Shown here: positions 54,477 through 64,000 of the stretch, piece after piece
Position numbering within the stretch: position 1 is the first letter of the stretch
How the letters are laid out: each line of letters starts with the position of its first letter
Translations under genes and position numbers: made by a program
The notes under the pieces: model-generated
Databases searched by the model: none
Told to the model about the DNA's origin: nothing
The model's input: the letters and a program-made list of their open reading frames with translations, nothing else
From: Streptomyces sp. WP-1
Lineage (GTDB): Bacteria > Actinomycetota > Actinomycetes > Streptomycetales > Streptomycetaceae
Reading direction: 5' to 3'
Assembly (NCBI RefSeq): GCF_030450125.1
Contig: NZ_CP123923.1
Span: 6,333,501-6,397,500 of the forward strand
Length of the DNA stretch: 64,000 nt

Positions 54477-55190
54477 TCAGTACCGGCTGAGCCCTGTGAC
54501 CCCGCTCGACGTCCCCATGGCAATATGCGGCGCCGCCCCCGGCACCACCCACCGGAGAATCCGCCGCATGGCATCCCTCGGCACCGACACACAACCGGCC
54601 GTCGCCCCCGCCCCGTCGACATGCAGGAAGATCCCGGCCCCCCGCCCCCGCACCGGCCGGTGGTAGTTGAACCCCACGACGAGCGCGTACGCGTACTGCG
54701 TGCCGTACGCGCTCAGATGCTCCGCCTCCGAAGCCCGGCAGTCGCCCGGCAGCGGATCCGTCCAGCGGTTGTACGACGAGGACGCGTTGTCCTCGCACCA
54801 CCAGGAACTCTCCTTCACCGCCCGGTAGGAGATCCCCGTCCCGGCCGGCGCCGCCTCGATGCCGAAGGCGAACGGAAGGTCGTACAACCCGGTCGGCGTC
54901 GTGTCCGACCCCTGCGTGCGCGCGTTCCCCTCGACCAGCCCCTTCGCCCCGAACCGCGCCGGCGCGGAACCGGCCTGGGTCCAGGTGCCGTCGCGCAGGT
55001 CCCACCAGGTGACCGTGCCCGTCGTGGACGACGTGTCCGGTGCCTGCGCGATGAGCAACTGGGTGCCGCCACCGGTGTCCGCGAGGCGCGCGGGCAGCGG
55101 AACCGGCACCGGCGCGCGCGGCGCGGGCGCGGCCCCGAGCAGGCCGAGCACGCAGACGGACAGGAGGCTGGCGACGACACCGGGGCGCAT
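54477..55190 (-). CDS. Exported L,D-transpeptidase-like (YkuD-fold) protein
   Basis: A 237-residue protein with a signal peptide (VVASLLSVCVLGLLGAAPAP, residues about 5-25). The YkuD active-site signature is visible as IFLHVDGAGATAGCVSVPRD, with His and the catalytic Cys eleven residues apart near position 205. QLLIAQAPDTSSTTGTVTWW opens the domain. Proteins of this sort cross-link or modify peptidoglycan, but this subgroup (with NASSSYNRWTDPLPGDC) is less studied. Divergent from argG, whose regulatory region begins 230 bases upstream. Confidence 0.85.
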   Translation of the reverse strand: MRPGVVASLLSVCVLGLLGAAPAPRAPVPVPLPARLADTGGGTQLLIAQAPDTSSTTGTVTWWDLRDGTWTQAGSAPARFGAKGLVEGNARTQGSDTTPTGLYDLPFAFGIEAAPAGTGISYRAVKESSWWCEDNASSSYNRWTDPLPGDCRASEAEHLSAYGTQYAYALVVGFNYHRPVRGRGAGIFLHVDGAGATAGCVSVPRDAMRRILRWVVPGAAPHIAMGTSSGVTGLSRY

Positions 55191-55357
55191 GCTCAGACGC
55201 TAGACGGAGGCGGCGGCCACGGCAGCCCGGGCGGTCCGTCCGGGCTGCCGGGCGATGGGCGATGAGCGATGTGCTTCTTCTCGGTGCAGCAGCCGCTCTG
55301 GGCGGCGTCGGCCGTCGCCGGACAACAGCGCGGTCGCGGCATCACTCGCAGGGGTGA

Positions 55358-55406
55358 TTGACGAATCATGCGGCACACTGCATACTCATGCATATCAGCG
55401 AATGCA
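55358..55406 (+). promoter_or_regulatory. argG promoter with perfect ARG box
   Basis: TTGACG (55358-55363) and CATACT (55381-55386) are 17 bases apart. TGCATACTCATGCA (55379-55392) is a perfect TGCAT-N4-ATGCA ARG box over the -10, and a further half-site ATGCA is at 55402-55406. This closely parallels the argC promoter and implies ArgR repression of argG. Confidence 0.85.
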
Positions 55407-55423
55407 CTGTGAGGAGAAACCCC

Positions 55424-56626
55424 GTGACCGAGCGCGTCGTACTCGCCTACTCAGGCGGTCTGGACACCTCCGTCGCCATCGGCTGGATCGCCGAGGAGAC
55501 GGGCGCCGAGGTCATCGCCGTTGCGGTCGACGTCGGCCAGGGCGGCGAGGACCTGGACGTCATCCGCAAGCGCGCCCTCGCGTGCGGTGCGGTCGAGGCC
55601 GAGGTCGCCGACGCCAAGGACGAGTTCGCCGACGAGTACTGCCTCCCGGCGATCAAGGCCAACGCCCTGTACATGGACCGCTACCCGCTGGTCTCCGCCC
55701 TCTCCCGGCCGACGATCGTCAAGCACCTCGTCGCCGCCGCCCAGAAGCACGGCGCCACCACGGTCGCCCACGGCTGCACCGGCAAGGGCAACGACCAGGT
55801 CCGCTTCGAGGCCGGCATCGTCGCCCTCGCCCCCGACCTGAAGTGCATCGCCCCGGTCCGCGACTACGCGATGACCCGGGACAAGGCGATCGCCTTCTGC
55901 GAGGCCAAGCAGCTCCCGATCGCCACCACCAAGAAGTCCCCGTACTCCATCGACCAGAACGTCTTCGGACGCGCCGTCGAGACGGGCTTCCTGGAGGACA
56001 TCTGGAACGCCCCGATCGAGGACATCTACGAGTACACCTCCAACCCGGCCACCGCGCGCGAGGCCGACGAGGTCGTCATCAGCTTCAAGCAGGGCGTCCC
56101 GGTCGCGATCGACGGCAGGCCCGTCACCGTCCTCCAGGCCATCCAGCAGCTCAACGAGCGCGCGGGCGGCCAGGGCATCGGCCGGATCGACATGGTCGAG
56201 GACCGCCTGGTCGGCATCAAGTCCCGCGAGGTCTACGAGGCCCCCGGCGCGATCGCCCTGATCACCGCCCACCAGGAGCTGGAGAACGTCACGGTCGAGC
56301 GCGAGCTGGCCCGCTACAAGCGCCAGGTCGAGCAGCGCTGGGGCGAGCTGGTCTACGACGGCCAGTGGTTCTCCCCGCTCAAGCGCGCCCTGGACGGCTT
56401 CATCGACGAGGCCAGCCAGCAGGTCAACGGCGACATCCGGATGACCCTGCACGGCGGCCGCGCGGTGGTCACCGGCCGGCGCTCCGAGTCGTCCCTGTAC
56501 GACTTCAACCTCGCCACCTACGACACCGGCGACAGCTTCGACCAGGCGGCGGCCAAGGGCTTCATCGACATCTACAGCCTGTCGTCGAAGATCGCCGCGC
56601 GGCGTGATCTCACGGGCCAAGCCTGA
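55424..56626 (+). CDS. argG: Argininosuccinate synthase
   Basis: A 400-residue enzyme joining citrulline and aspartate with ATP. PP-loop [14 protein letters not shown] at residue 8, [20 protein letters not shown] near 97, [14 protein letters not shown] near 117, [18 protein letters not shown] near 173. GTG 55424 after GAGGAG is preferred to ATG-rich frames upstream, which overlap the promoter. In S. coelicolor argG is, from memory, remote (SCO7036); here it precedes argH as in S. clavuligerus. Confidence 0.97.
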   Translation: MTERVVLAYSGGLDTSVAIGWIAEETGAEVIAVAVDVGQGGEDLDVIRKRALACGAVEAEVADAKDEFADEYCLPAIKANALYMDRYPLVSALSRPTIVKHLVAAAQKHGATTVAHGCTGKGNDQVRFEAGIVALAPDLKCIAPVRDYAMTRDKAIAFCEAKQLPIATTKKSPYSIDQNVFGRAVETGFLEDIWNAPIEDIYEYTSNPATAREADEVVISFKQGVPVAIDGRPVTVLQAIQQLNERAGGQGIGRIDMVEDRLVGIKSREVYEAPGAIALITAHQELENVTVERELARYKRQVEQRWGELVYDGQWFSPLKRALDGFIDEASQQVNGDIRMTLHGGRAVVTGRRSESSLYDFNLATYDTGDSFDQAAAKGFIDIYSLSSKIAARRDLTGQA

Positions 56627-56679
56627 CGAGGACCCGGCCCGACCTCTCACAGGTCCGCCCGCACGCACCAGCCTGACAG

Positions 56680-58170
<1,491 letters not shown>

Positions 58171-58182
58171 CGGTGCGGTAGG

Positions 58183-58275
58183 CGCCCCGGAAAGGGGCGC
58201 GGGGCCGTGCCGACCTGCGGTTGCCGCCGCGTGGACGCGAGCGACCACGCCCCACCCGCACGGGCGCAACCACCG
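58183..58275. repeat. Interspersed Streptomyces repeat after argH
   Basis: GCGCCCCGGAAAGGGGCGC forms a hairpin and runs into GGGGCCGTGCCGACCTGCGG, a variant of the family copy at 54419. It probably terminates argH. The adjoining stretch to 58290 carries no gene. Confidence 0.65.
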
Positions 58276-58291
58276 CACGAGCCAGGCGCTC

Positions 58292-58346
58292 TTGGGCGGA
58301 GCCCCCCGCGGGTTACGTTGGTCGCGAACCGGAACCGAACCGGAAC
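58292..58346 (+). promoter_or_regulatory. Aldo/keto reductase promoter with 11-bp direct repeats
   Basis: TTGGGC (58292-58297) and TACGTT (58314-58319) with a 16-base gap make a plausible promoter. Two exact tandem copies of CGAACCGGAAC (58325-58346) follow at the expected transcription start. Confidence 0.45.
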
Positions 58347-58366
58347 CGACCGAACCGGAGCCCGCG

Positions 58367-59338
58367 ATGCCCTTCGCCCGTCTCGCCACCGCGACCACGC
58401 CGACCTGCCACATCGGCCTCGGTCTCGCCGCCGTCGGCCGCCCCGGCTACATCAACCTCGGCCGGGACGGCGACCTCGGCGCCGACCGCAGCGTCGACGC
58501 CCTGCGCACCCGCACCCATGAACTCCTCGACGCGGCCTACGCGCAGGGCGTCCGCTACATCGACGTCGCCCGCTCCTACGGCCGTTCGGAGGAGTTCCTC
58601 GCCCAGTGGCTGGCGGCCAACCCCGGCATCGACGACGTGGTCATCGGCAGCAAGTGGGGCTACACCTACACCGCCGACTGGTCCACCGACGCCGAGCGGC
58701 ACGAGGTCAAGGACCACTCCCCGGCGACGTACGAGCGTCAGCGCGCCGAGTCCGACGCCCTGCTCGGCGACCGGCTCGACCTCTACCAGATCCACTCGCT
58801 CACCCCGGACAGCCCCGCCCTCACCGACAAGGAACTCCACGCGAGGCTCGCGGAGGCCGCCGCCGGGGGCCTGACCATCGGCTTCTCCACCAGCGGACCC
58901 CGGCAGGCGGACACCGTACGCGCCGCCCTCGCGGTGACGGTCGACGGTGAGCCCCTCTTCCGTACCGTGCAGTCGACGTACAACGTCCTGGAGCACTCGG
59001 CCGGCGCCGCCCTCGCCGAGGCCCATGACGCCGGGCTGACCGTGATCGTCAAGGAGGGCATGGCCAACGGCCGGCTCGCCGAGCCGAACGCCCCCGGGGC
59101 CCTGAAGTCGATCGCCGCCGAGGAGGGACTCGGCTGCGACGCCGTCGCCCTCGCCTGGATCCTGCGCCGGCCCTGGGCGGGTGTCGTCCTCTCCGGCGCC
59201 GCGACCCTCACCCAGCTCTCCTCCAATCTGCACGCCCCCGCCGTCGACCTGGACGCGGACCGGATGACCCGCCTCGCCACGCTCACGGAGGAGCCCCGCG
59301 TGTACTGGGAGCGGCGCGGACAGCTGCCCTGGCACTGA
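58367..59338 (+). CDS. Aldo/keto reductase
   Basis: A 323-residue NADPH-dependent oxidoreductase with the (beta/alpha)8 fold. Catalytic Asp/Tyr in VRYIDVARSYGRSEEFL (residues about 60-76), Lys in VIGSKWGYTYTADW near 95, His in LYQIHSLTPDSPAL near 145, and the cofactor region LSGAATLTQLSSNL near 290. Start is ATG 58367; longer frames to 58292 run through the direct repeats. A 17-base tandem repeat begins at the stop codon. Substrate unknown. Confidence 0.92.
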   Translation: MPFARLATATTPTCHIGLGLAAVGRPGYINLGRDGDLGADRSVDALRTRTHELLDAAYAQGVRYIDVARSYGRSEEFLAQWLAANPGIDDVVIGSKWGYTYTADWSTDAERHEVKDHSPATYERQRAESDALLGDRLDLYQIHSLTPDSPALTDKELHARLAEAAAGGLTIGFSTSGPRQADTVRAALAVTVDGEPLFRTVQSTYNVLEHSAGAALAEAHDAGLTVIVKEGMANGRLAEPNAPGALKSIAAEEGLGCDAVALAWILRRPWAGVVLSGAATLTQLSSNLHAPAVDLDADRMTRLATLTEEPRVYWERRGQLPWH

Positions 59339-59405
59339 CCGGGCGCCCCCATCGACCGGGCGCCCCCATCGACCGGGCACCCCCGTCGACCGGACACCCC
59401 CACTG
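59338..59405. repeat. 17-bp tandem repeat, four copies
   Basis: ACCGGGCGCCCCCATCG occurs exactly at 59338-59354 and 59355-59371, then with two and then several changes at 59372-59388 and 59389-59405. It starts at the last base of the reductase stop codon. No spacer pattern. Confidence 0.92.
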
Positions 59406-59463
59406 ATCGAAAAGCTCCGCTGACCCCCGCTGACCAGCGGCGATGAGCCATGTACGCCCACTG

Positions 59464-59501
59464 TGAGACATTCGTGTCTCATGTGGGTTACCCTTGTCTC
59501 A
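59464..59501 (+). promoter_or_regulatory. TetR operator and leaderless promoter
   Basis: TGAGACATTCGTGTCTCA (59464-59481) is a perfect 7-bp inverted repeat with a 4-base spacer. A third TGTCTCA half-site (59495-59501) abuts the ATG. TACCCT (59489-59494) lies at -12 to -7 from the ATG, which suggests a leaderless transcript with the operator covering -35 and start. Confidence 0.75.
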
Positions 59502-60052
59502 TGGCCCTGGATCGAGACCATGTGCTGCGCAGCGCCGCCGCCCTGCTGACCCGTAAATCCACCGCGACCATGGACGAGGTCGCCAAGGCCGCCGGGATCA
59601 GCCGGGCGACGCTGCACCGGCACTTCGCCGGACGCGACGCGCTCGTCCGGGCGCTGGAGGCGCTCGGCATCGCCGAGTGCGAGGCGGCGCTGGACCGGGC
59701 CCGCCCGGAGGAGGGGACCGCGACCGACGCCGTACGCCGGCTGGTCCGCGAGATCCAGCCGGCCGCGGGACTGCTCGCCTTCCTGTACGGCGAGAGCCAG
59801 CTGTGGGAGGGCGAGCGGCAGAACGACGGCTGGCAGCGGCTCGACGGCCGGATCGGCGCCCTGTTCCAGCGCGGACAGCAGGACGGCGAGTTCCGCATCG
59901 ACCTGACACCCGTCTGGCTCACCGAGGCGCTGTACGGCCTGACCGCCTCCTGCGCCTGGGCCACCCTGGACGGCCGCGTGGCCGCCCGCGACTTCCCGAC
60001 CATGGTCGCCGAACTCCTGCTCGGCGGCGCTCTACGGAGAGAGGAATCATGA
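59501..60052 (+). CDS. TetR-family repressor of the MFS exporter
   Basis: A 183-residue regulator. HTH at residues about 8-52 (LRSAAALLTRKSTATMDEVA, AAGISRATLHRHFAGRDALV), then an all-helical ligand domain with LLAFLYGESQLWEGERQND. ATG 59501 is chosen over the longer frame from 59450, which would include the operator. Its stop overlaps the MFS start (ATGA). Autoregulation through the TGAGACA palindrome is highly likely; ligand is presumably an exported compound. Confidence 0.93.
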   Translation: MALDRDHVLRSAAALLTRKSTATMDEVAKAAGISRATLHRHFAGRDALVRALEALGIAECEAALDRARPEEGTATDAVRRLVREIQPAAGLLAFLYGESQLWEGERQNDGWQRLDGRIGALFQRGQQDGEFRIDLTPVWLTEALYGLTASCAWATLDGRVAARDFPTMVAELLLGGALRREES

Positions 60053-61572
60053 CCAGCACAGTGCAGCCCGCCAGGACGGCGCAGCCCCCGGCGCGTCCGG
60101 GCCGCTGGCTCGCGCTCTGCGTCCTGGTCCTGGCCGTGCTGCTGGTGGCCGTCGACGCCACCGTGCTCGGCCTGGCGACCCCCTACATCAGCGAGGACCT
60201 GCACCCCTCCGGCACCCAGCTGCTGTGGATCGGTGACGTCTACTCCTTCGTCATCGCCGGTCTGCTGGTCTCCATGGGCAGCCTCGGCGACCGCATCGGC
60301 CGCAAGCGGATCCTGCTCTGCGGCGCCACTGCGTTCGGCGCGATATCCGTGCTCAACGCCTATGCCACGACACCCGAGCTGATGATCCTGGCGCGGGCGC
60401 TGCTCGGTGTCGCGGGCGCGACCCTGATGCCCGCCACCCTCGCCCTGATCCGCAACCTCTTCCACGACCCGCGCGAGCGCAGCCTCGCCGTCGGCATCTG
60501 GGGCGCGACGGCCTCGGCCGGTACGGCGGTCGGTCCCATCGTCGGCGGCTTCCTGCTGGAGCACTTCTGGTGGGGCTCGGTCTTCCTGATCAACCTGCCG
60601 GTGATGGCGGTCCTCGTCCTGGTCGGCCTCCGCACCCTGCCCGAGTCCCGTAACCCGCACCCGGGCCCCTGGGACCTGGCCAGCGTGCTGCTCTCGCTCG
60701 TCGGCATGATCGGCGTGGTCTACGCCGTCAAGGAGGCGGCCACCCACGGCTTCTCCTGGCTGACGCTCGCCGCGGGCCTGCTGGGCGCGGGCGCGCTGTA
60801 CGGCTTCGTGCGCCGCCAGCTGACCATGCCGGCCCCGCTGCTGGACATGCGGCTGTTCCGGCACCGCGGCTTCAGCGGCGCGGTGCTCGCCGACCTGCTG
60901 ACCGTGCTCGGCATGTCCGGGCTGGTCTTCTTCCTCTCCCAGTACCTCCAACTCGTCCAGGACAGGCGCCCGTTCGAGGCGGGTCTCGCCGAACTGCCCG
61001 CCGCCGTCGGCGCGGTGGCGGCCGGACTGGCCGCGGGCAGCGCCGCCCGGCGCTTCTCGGTCCGCTCGGTGGTCTCGGCCGGCCTCGCCGCCGTCGGCCT
61101 GTCCCTGGCCGTACTGACCTGCCTCGGCCGGTCCACGGGCTACCCGGTGCTCGGCGCCGCCCTGCTGGTGGTGGGCGTCGGCGCGGGCCTGTCCTTCACG
61201 GTCACCGCCGACGTCATCCTCTCCAGCGTCCCCAAGGAGCAGGCGGGCGCGGCCTCCGCGGTCTCCGAGACGGCCTACGAGCTGGGTGCCGCCCTGGGCA
61301 TCGCCCTCCTCGGCTCCATCGTGACCGCCGTCTACAGCGGCTTCCAGGGCCCGGCCGGCACCCCGCCGGGCGCCCACGAGTCGCTGGGCGCGGCCGTGGA
61401 GGCGTCGGCCCAGCTGCCGCCGCGGACCGCCGAGTCCCTCCTGGACGCGGCCCGGGACGCCTTCGTCCACGGCCTCCACCTGGCCTCGGGCGCGGGTGCG
61501 GCGGTCCTGCTGGGCACGGCGGTCGCGGCGTGGTTCCTGCTGAAGGGGCAGCGGCTGGAGAACGCCGGGTGA
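60049..61572 (+). CDS. MFS multidrug exporter, DHA2 (14-helix) family
   Basis: A 507-residue proton antiporter. Motif A GSLGDRIGRKRIL near residue 77, motif D1-like DATVLGLATPYISEDL near 36, motif C GTAVGPIVGGFLLEHFWW near 160, and fourteen helices overall including a final one before LLKGQRLENAG. Resembles QacA/Pur8-type efflux pumps. Coupled to the TetR repressor by a four-base overlap. Convergent with the multicopper oxidase gene. Confidence 0.95.
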   Translation: MTSTVQPARTAQPPARPGRWLALCVLVLAVLLVAVDATVLGLATPYISEDLHPSGTQLLWIGDVYSFVIAGLLVSMGSLGDRIGRKRILLCGATAFGAISVLNAYATTPELMILARALLGVAGATLMPATLALIRNLFHDPRERSLAVGIWGATASAGTAVGPIVGGFLLEHFWWGSVFLINLPVMAVLVLVGLRTLPESRNPHPGPWDLASVLLSLVGMIGVVYAVKEAATHGFSWLTLAAGLLGAGALYGFVRRQLTMPAPLLDMRLFRHRGFSGAVLADLLTVLGMSGLVFFLSQYLQLVQDRRPFEAGLAELPAAVGAVAAGLAAGSAARRFSVRSVVSAGLAAVGLSLAVLTCLGRSTGYPVLGAALLVVGVGAGLSFTVTADVILSSVPKEQAGAASAVSETAYELGAALGIALLGSIVTAVYSGFQGPAGTPPGAHESLGAAVEASAQLPPRTAESLLDAARDAFVHGLHLASGAGAAVLLGTAVAAWFLLKGQRLENAG

Positions 61573-61594
61573 GCGCGTCCCACCCGGCGGCCCC

Positions 61595-63277
61595 TCACCG
61601 CTTGTAGCCGAGCACCGTCATCATCCCGCTCTCCGAGTGGTACTGGTTGTGGCAGTGCACCATCCACAGCCCGGGGTTGTCCGCGTCGAACTCCACCACG
61701 AGCTTGCGGTGCGGCAGCACCATCGCGGTGTCCTTGCGCGCTCCCACCGCGTCCAGTCCCGTCATCGCGAAGGTGTGCCCGTGCAGATGCATGGGGTGCC
61801 ACATGTCCGTCGCGTTGATGAGGGTGAGCCGTACCCGCTCCCCGGCGTGGATCTCGTGCCGCTGGCGGACGTCGTACGGCTTGTGGTCGAAGCCCCAGTC
61901 GAACTTCTGCATGCTGCCGGTGATCTTGATGCGCATCTGGCGGTCCGGCTGCCGCTCGGGCAGGGCCACCGAGTCGGCCGGCACCAGCCGCCGCGCGGGC
62001 ACGCACTCGCCGTCCAGCTCGTCGGGGCGGACATCCGGCGCGGGAAGGTTCTTCCCCTTGTCGGTGCGCAGGACGGCGAGCGCGCTGCCCTTCTTGCCCT
62101 CGGCGAGCGCGACGAGCGGGAAGCAGCCGTCCTTGGCGGTCACCAGCACGTCGTACCGCTCGGACATCCCGATGAGCAGGGCGTCGGTGTCCTTGTGCCG
62201 CACGGGGTAGCCGTCGGTGTGCGTGACCGTCATGGTGTGGCCGCCGAGCGAGACCCGGAAGGCCGTCTCCGAGCCCGCGTTGACGAAGCGCACCCGGATG
62301 CGGTCGCCGGGACGGCAGCGGAACTCCTGGGGCCGGTGCGGCAGCCGCCCGTTGGCGAGGTAGTACGGGTAGGCGACGCTGCCGCCGTCGCCGTCCAGCA
62401 TCCGGCTGTGCGAGTCGTGCAGCACCCGGTTCGGACCGCCCCCGGCCTTCGCGGGCGGTGACGACTTCGCCCCGGCCGATCCGCTCGGACGCGGGGAGGG
62501 GCTCCCGCTCGCGTGCGGGTGCTCCGGGCCCATGCCCATGCCGGCCATCCCGGAGCCGCCCGGCTTGAGCTGTTCGAGCACGCCCTCGGGGGTGGAGCCG
62601 TCCACGCCGTCGAGCCAGTCGTCCAGGACGACGACCCACTCCTTGTCGTAGCCGAGCGTCTCCTTGGGATCGTCCACGACCAGCGGCGCGTACAGGGCGC
62701 GGTCGGGCTGCATCCCGACGTGGGAGTGGAGCAGATACGTGCCGGGGTGTTTCACGGTGAACCGGTAGCGGAAGTCCGTGCCCGCCGGGATCGGGCGCTG
62801 CGTCAGATCCGGGACGCCGTCCATGTCGCAGCGCAGCCGCACCCCGTGGGAGTGCAGGGTGGTGGTGGTCGGCAGCCGGTTGGCGAGCGTCAGATCCAGG
62901 ACGTCGCCCGCGGTCACCCGGACCAGCGGCCCCGGCACGGTGTCGTCGTACGCCCAGGTGCGCACCGAGCGCCCGCCCAGGTCGAGCTTGGTCTCCGCGG
63001 CGGTGAACCGGTACGTGCGCACGCGCCCCGCCCCGCGCTTCCGCTCGGTGGCGAGCACCTCCGGGTCCGACGGGTTGACGTACCCCTTGGGCCCCGCCGG
63101 TACGAAGTTCCCCTCAAGCGCCGCCCCGAGGGGCCCGGTGTCCGGGTGGTGCGGACCGGAGCGGGTCCCGGGCCCCGAACCGGAGCCGCAGGCCGCCAGG
63201 AATCCCGCGCCGACGGCTGCGATCGGGACACGGAGGAGGGTTCGCCGCGAAGGTGTATCCATGTCTGCATCAGACAT
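61595..63277 (-). CDS. Exported multicopper oxidase
   Basis: A 560-residue three-domain copper oxidase. A Tat signal (SRRTLLRVPIAAVGAGFLAAC) ends in a lipobox Cys near residue 30. Copper ligands lie in TTLHSHGVRLR (near 142), TYLLHSHVGMQ (near 183), HPMHLHGHTFAMTG (near 497) and MVHCHNQYHSESGMMTVLG (near 541). A Met/His-rich insert (GMAGMGMGPEHPHASG, near 245) suggests cuprous-ion binding. It may oxidise Cu(I) or phenolics outside the cell. ATG 63277 and ATG 63262 are both possible; ATGTCTG-CAT-CAGACAT spans them as a perfect palindrome (63261-63277), perhaps an operator. Confidence 0.93.
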   Translation of the reverse strand: MSDADMDTPSRRTLLRVPIAAVGAGFLAACGSGSGPGTRSGPHHPDTGPLGAALEGNFVPAGPKGYVNPSDPEVLATERKRGAGRVRTYRFTAAETKLDLGGRSVRTWAYDDTVPGPLVRVTAGDVLDLTLANRLPTTTTLHSHGVRLRCDMDGVPDLTQRPIPAGTDFRYRFTVKHPGTYLLHSHVGMQPDRALYAPLVVDDPKETLGYDKEWVVVLDDWLDGVDGSTPEGVLEQLKPGGSGMAGMGMGPEHPHASGSPSPRPSGSAGAKSSPPAKAGGGPNRVLHDSHSRMLDGDGGSVAYPYYLANGRLPHRPQEFRCRPGDRIRVRFVNAGSETAFRVSLGGHTMTVTHTDGYPVRHKDTDALLIGMSERYDVLVTAKDGCFPLVALAEGKKGSALAVLRTDKGKNLPAPDVRPDELDGECVPARRLVPADSVALPERQPDRQMRIKITGSMQKFDWGFDHKPYDVRQRHEIHAGERVRLTLINATDMWHPMHLHGHTFAMTGLDAVGARKDTAMVLPHRKLVVEFDADNPGLWMVHCHNQYHSESGMMTVLGYKR

Positions 63278-63356
63278 GTTCGGTGGATCATGCGCTCGGG
63301 GGCGTAGGCCGAATGACCCCGCCCCAGGGCAGATTCACACCGGCAGACGGACGAAC

Positions 63357-63389
63357 GCGGGCCGCCCCGGTACAACCGGAACGGCCCGC
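63357..63389 (-). terminator. Terminator after the plsC-like gene
   Basis: GCGGGCCG (63357-63364) pairs with CGGCCCGC (63382-63389) and CCGG with CCGG inside, round a TACAA loop. It is about 20 bases beyond the acyltransferase stop on the minus strand. Confidence 0.75.
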
Positions 63390-63409
63390 GGCCATCTGCT
63401 GCGCCGGAC

Positions 63410-64000
63410 TCAGGCGGCCTTCGCCTTGGTGGCGTACATGTCGACGTACTCCTGCCCGGACAGCCGCATGACCTCGGTCATCACGGAGTCGGTGACGGCG
63501 CGCAGCACATAGCGGTCGCGGTCCATGCCGTCGTAGCGGGAGAACTCCATCGCCGGGCCGAACCGGACGGTGACCTTGCCGGGCCGCGGGATGCCGTTGC
63601 CACCGGGCTGGAGCTTGTCGGTGCCGATCATCGCGAACGGCACCACCGGCGCGCCGGTCATCAGGGTCAGCCGGGCGATGCCCGTACGACCCCGGTACAG
63701 GCGGCCGTCGGGGGAGCGGGTGCCCTCCGGGTAGATCCCGAAGACCTTGCCCTCCTCCAGGACCCGGCGCCCCGTCATCAGCGCCGCCACACCGCCGTTC
63801 GCGCCGTCCCGGTCCACCGGGATCATGCCGACCCCGGTGAAGAACCACGCCATCAGCCGGCCCTTGAAGCCCTTGCCGGTGACGTACTCGTCCTTGCCGA
63901 TGAAGAGCACCTGACGCTTCGTGACGACCGGAAGCACGATCGAGTCGATGAAGGTGAGATGGTTTCCGGCCAGAATCACCGGACCGTCCCCCGGGATGTT
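63410..64000 (-). CDS. 1-acyl-sn-glycerol-3-phosphate acyltransferase (PlsC family), 5' end outside the window
   Basis: At least 196 residues, with the reading frame open to the window edge, so the N-terminus is missing. NHLTFID supplies the HxxxxD catalytic motif, followed by GMIPVDRDG, the phosphate-binding YPEGTRSPDGRLYRGRTG (EGTR motif) and PVVPFAMIGTDKL. The enzyme acylates lysophosphatidate to phosphatidate at the inner membrane surface in phospholipid synthesis. A 133-base gap and the terminator lie between it and the divergently unrelated copper oxidase gene downstream. Confidence 0.93.
   Translation of the reverse strand, partial: NIPGDGPVILAGNHLTFIDSIVLPVVTKRQVLFIGKDEYVTGKGFKGRLMAWFFTGVGMIPVDRDGANGGVAALMTGRRVLEEGKVFGIYPEGTRSPDGRLYRGRTGIARLTLMTGAPVVPFAMIGTDKLQPGGNGIPRPGKVTVRFGPAMEFSRYDGMDRDRYVLRAVTDSVMTEVMRLSGQEYVDMYATKAKAA

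Noticed and set aside
58292..58366. N-terminal extension of the aldo/keto reductase
   Set aside because: It translates direct repeats (TEPEPTEPEP) and overlaps the promoter; family homology begins at ATG 58367.
59338..59405. 17-bp array considered as CRISPR
   Set aside because: Units are directly abutting with no unique spacers.

Overview
This window is chromosomal DNA from a Streptomyces, or a very close actinomycete. The evidence is very high GC with strong third-position G/C bias, frequent GTG and TTG starts, and rare TTA codons. Gene order from the glycine-betaine transporter through glnA4, infC-rpmI-rplT, pheST and argCJBDR to argH matches, from memory and in reverse numbering, the S. 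coelicolor region around SCO1621 to SCO1570. Nearly all of it is core chromosome. No prophage, insertion sequence, rRNA, tRNA, CRISPR or secondary-metabolite cluster is visible.

Layout. 0-10 kb: 5'-nucleotidase, an iron-box-controlled siderophore-interacting protein, a stand-alone 5'-3' exonuclease, a two-gene glycine-betaine ABC transporter (ATPase, then permease fused to binding protein), an HTH-cupin regulator with a metal-receptor-like protein, and a divergent LysR/TDT-transporter pair. 10-15 kb: a glutamylation catabolic cluster (class I amidotransferase, FCD-type GntR regulator, GlnA4-type glutamine-synthetase-like ligase, aldehyde dehydrogenase, SDR) with matching operator half-sites at its promoters. 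15-24 kb: a PLP enzyme, a proline-rich membrane protein coupled to a mycosin-like protease, an SseB-family protein, DUF1844, then infC-rpmI-rplT. infC has a non-AUG start and a leader with an attenuator-like hairpin. An rRNA/tRNA methyltransferase and an orphan histidine kinase follow. 24-33 kb: pheST, a membrane PP2C phosphatase, a TPR regulator, a TTA-containing NUDIX gene facing a TTA-containing small membrane protein, and 3-hydroxyacyl-CoA dehydrogenase. 33-45 kb: a Tat lipoprotein glycosidase, DUF1918, a DMT/MocR pair whose start codons overlap head to head, a GNAT enzyme, a YfhO/GT2/GtrA three-gene module, two frameshifted genes, a hexanucleotide repeat and an epoxide hydrolase. 45-58 kb: argCJBDR, an ECF sigma/anti-sigma pair, an ABC exporter, a histidine-rich micro-protein, a deletion scar fusing remnants of apbE and a histidine kinase, an L,D-transpeptidase, then argG and argH. 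58-64 kb: aldo/keto reductase, a TetR/MFS efflux operon, a copper oxidase and the 3' part of a PlsC acyltransferase.

How the genes work together. argCJBDR (ornithine and its activation) and argG-argH (citrulline to arginine) are tied by ARG-box-like palindromes placed over both promoters. The GlnA4 cluster looks like a gamma-glutamylated amine catabolic route with a dedicated repressor. YfhO + GT2 + GtrA have the parts of a lipid-linked-sugar glycosylation system acting outside the membrane, and this is the most interesting under-described system here. Three genes (VOC protein, DUF4232 protein, ApbE) carry frameshifts or truncations within about 12 kb. This is either local decay or assembly error in G/C runs, and it deserves read-level checking.
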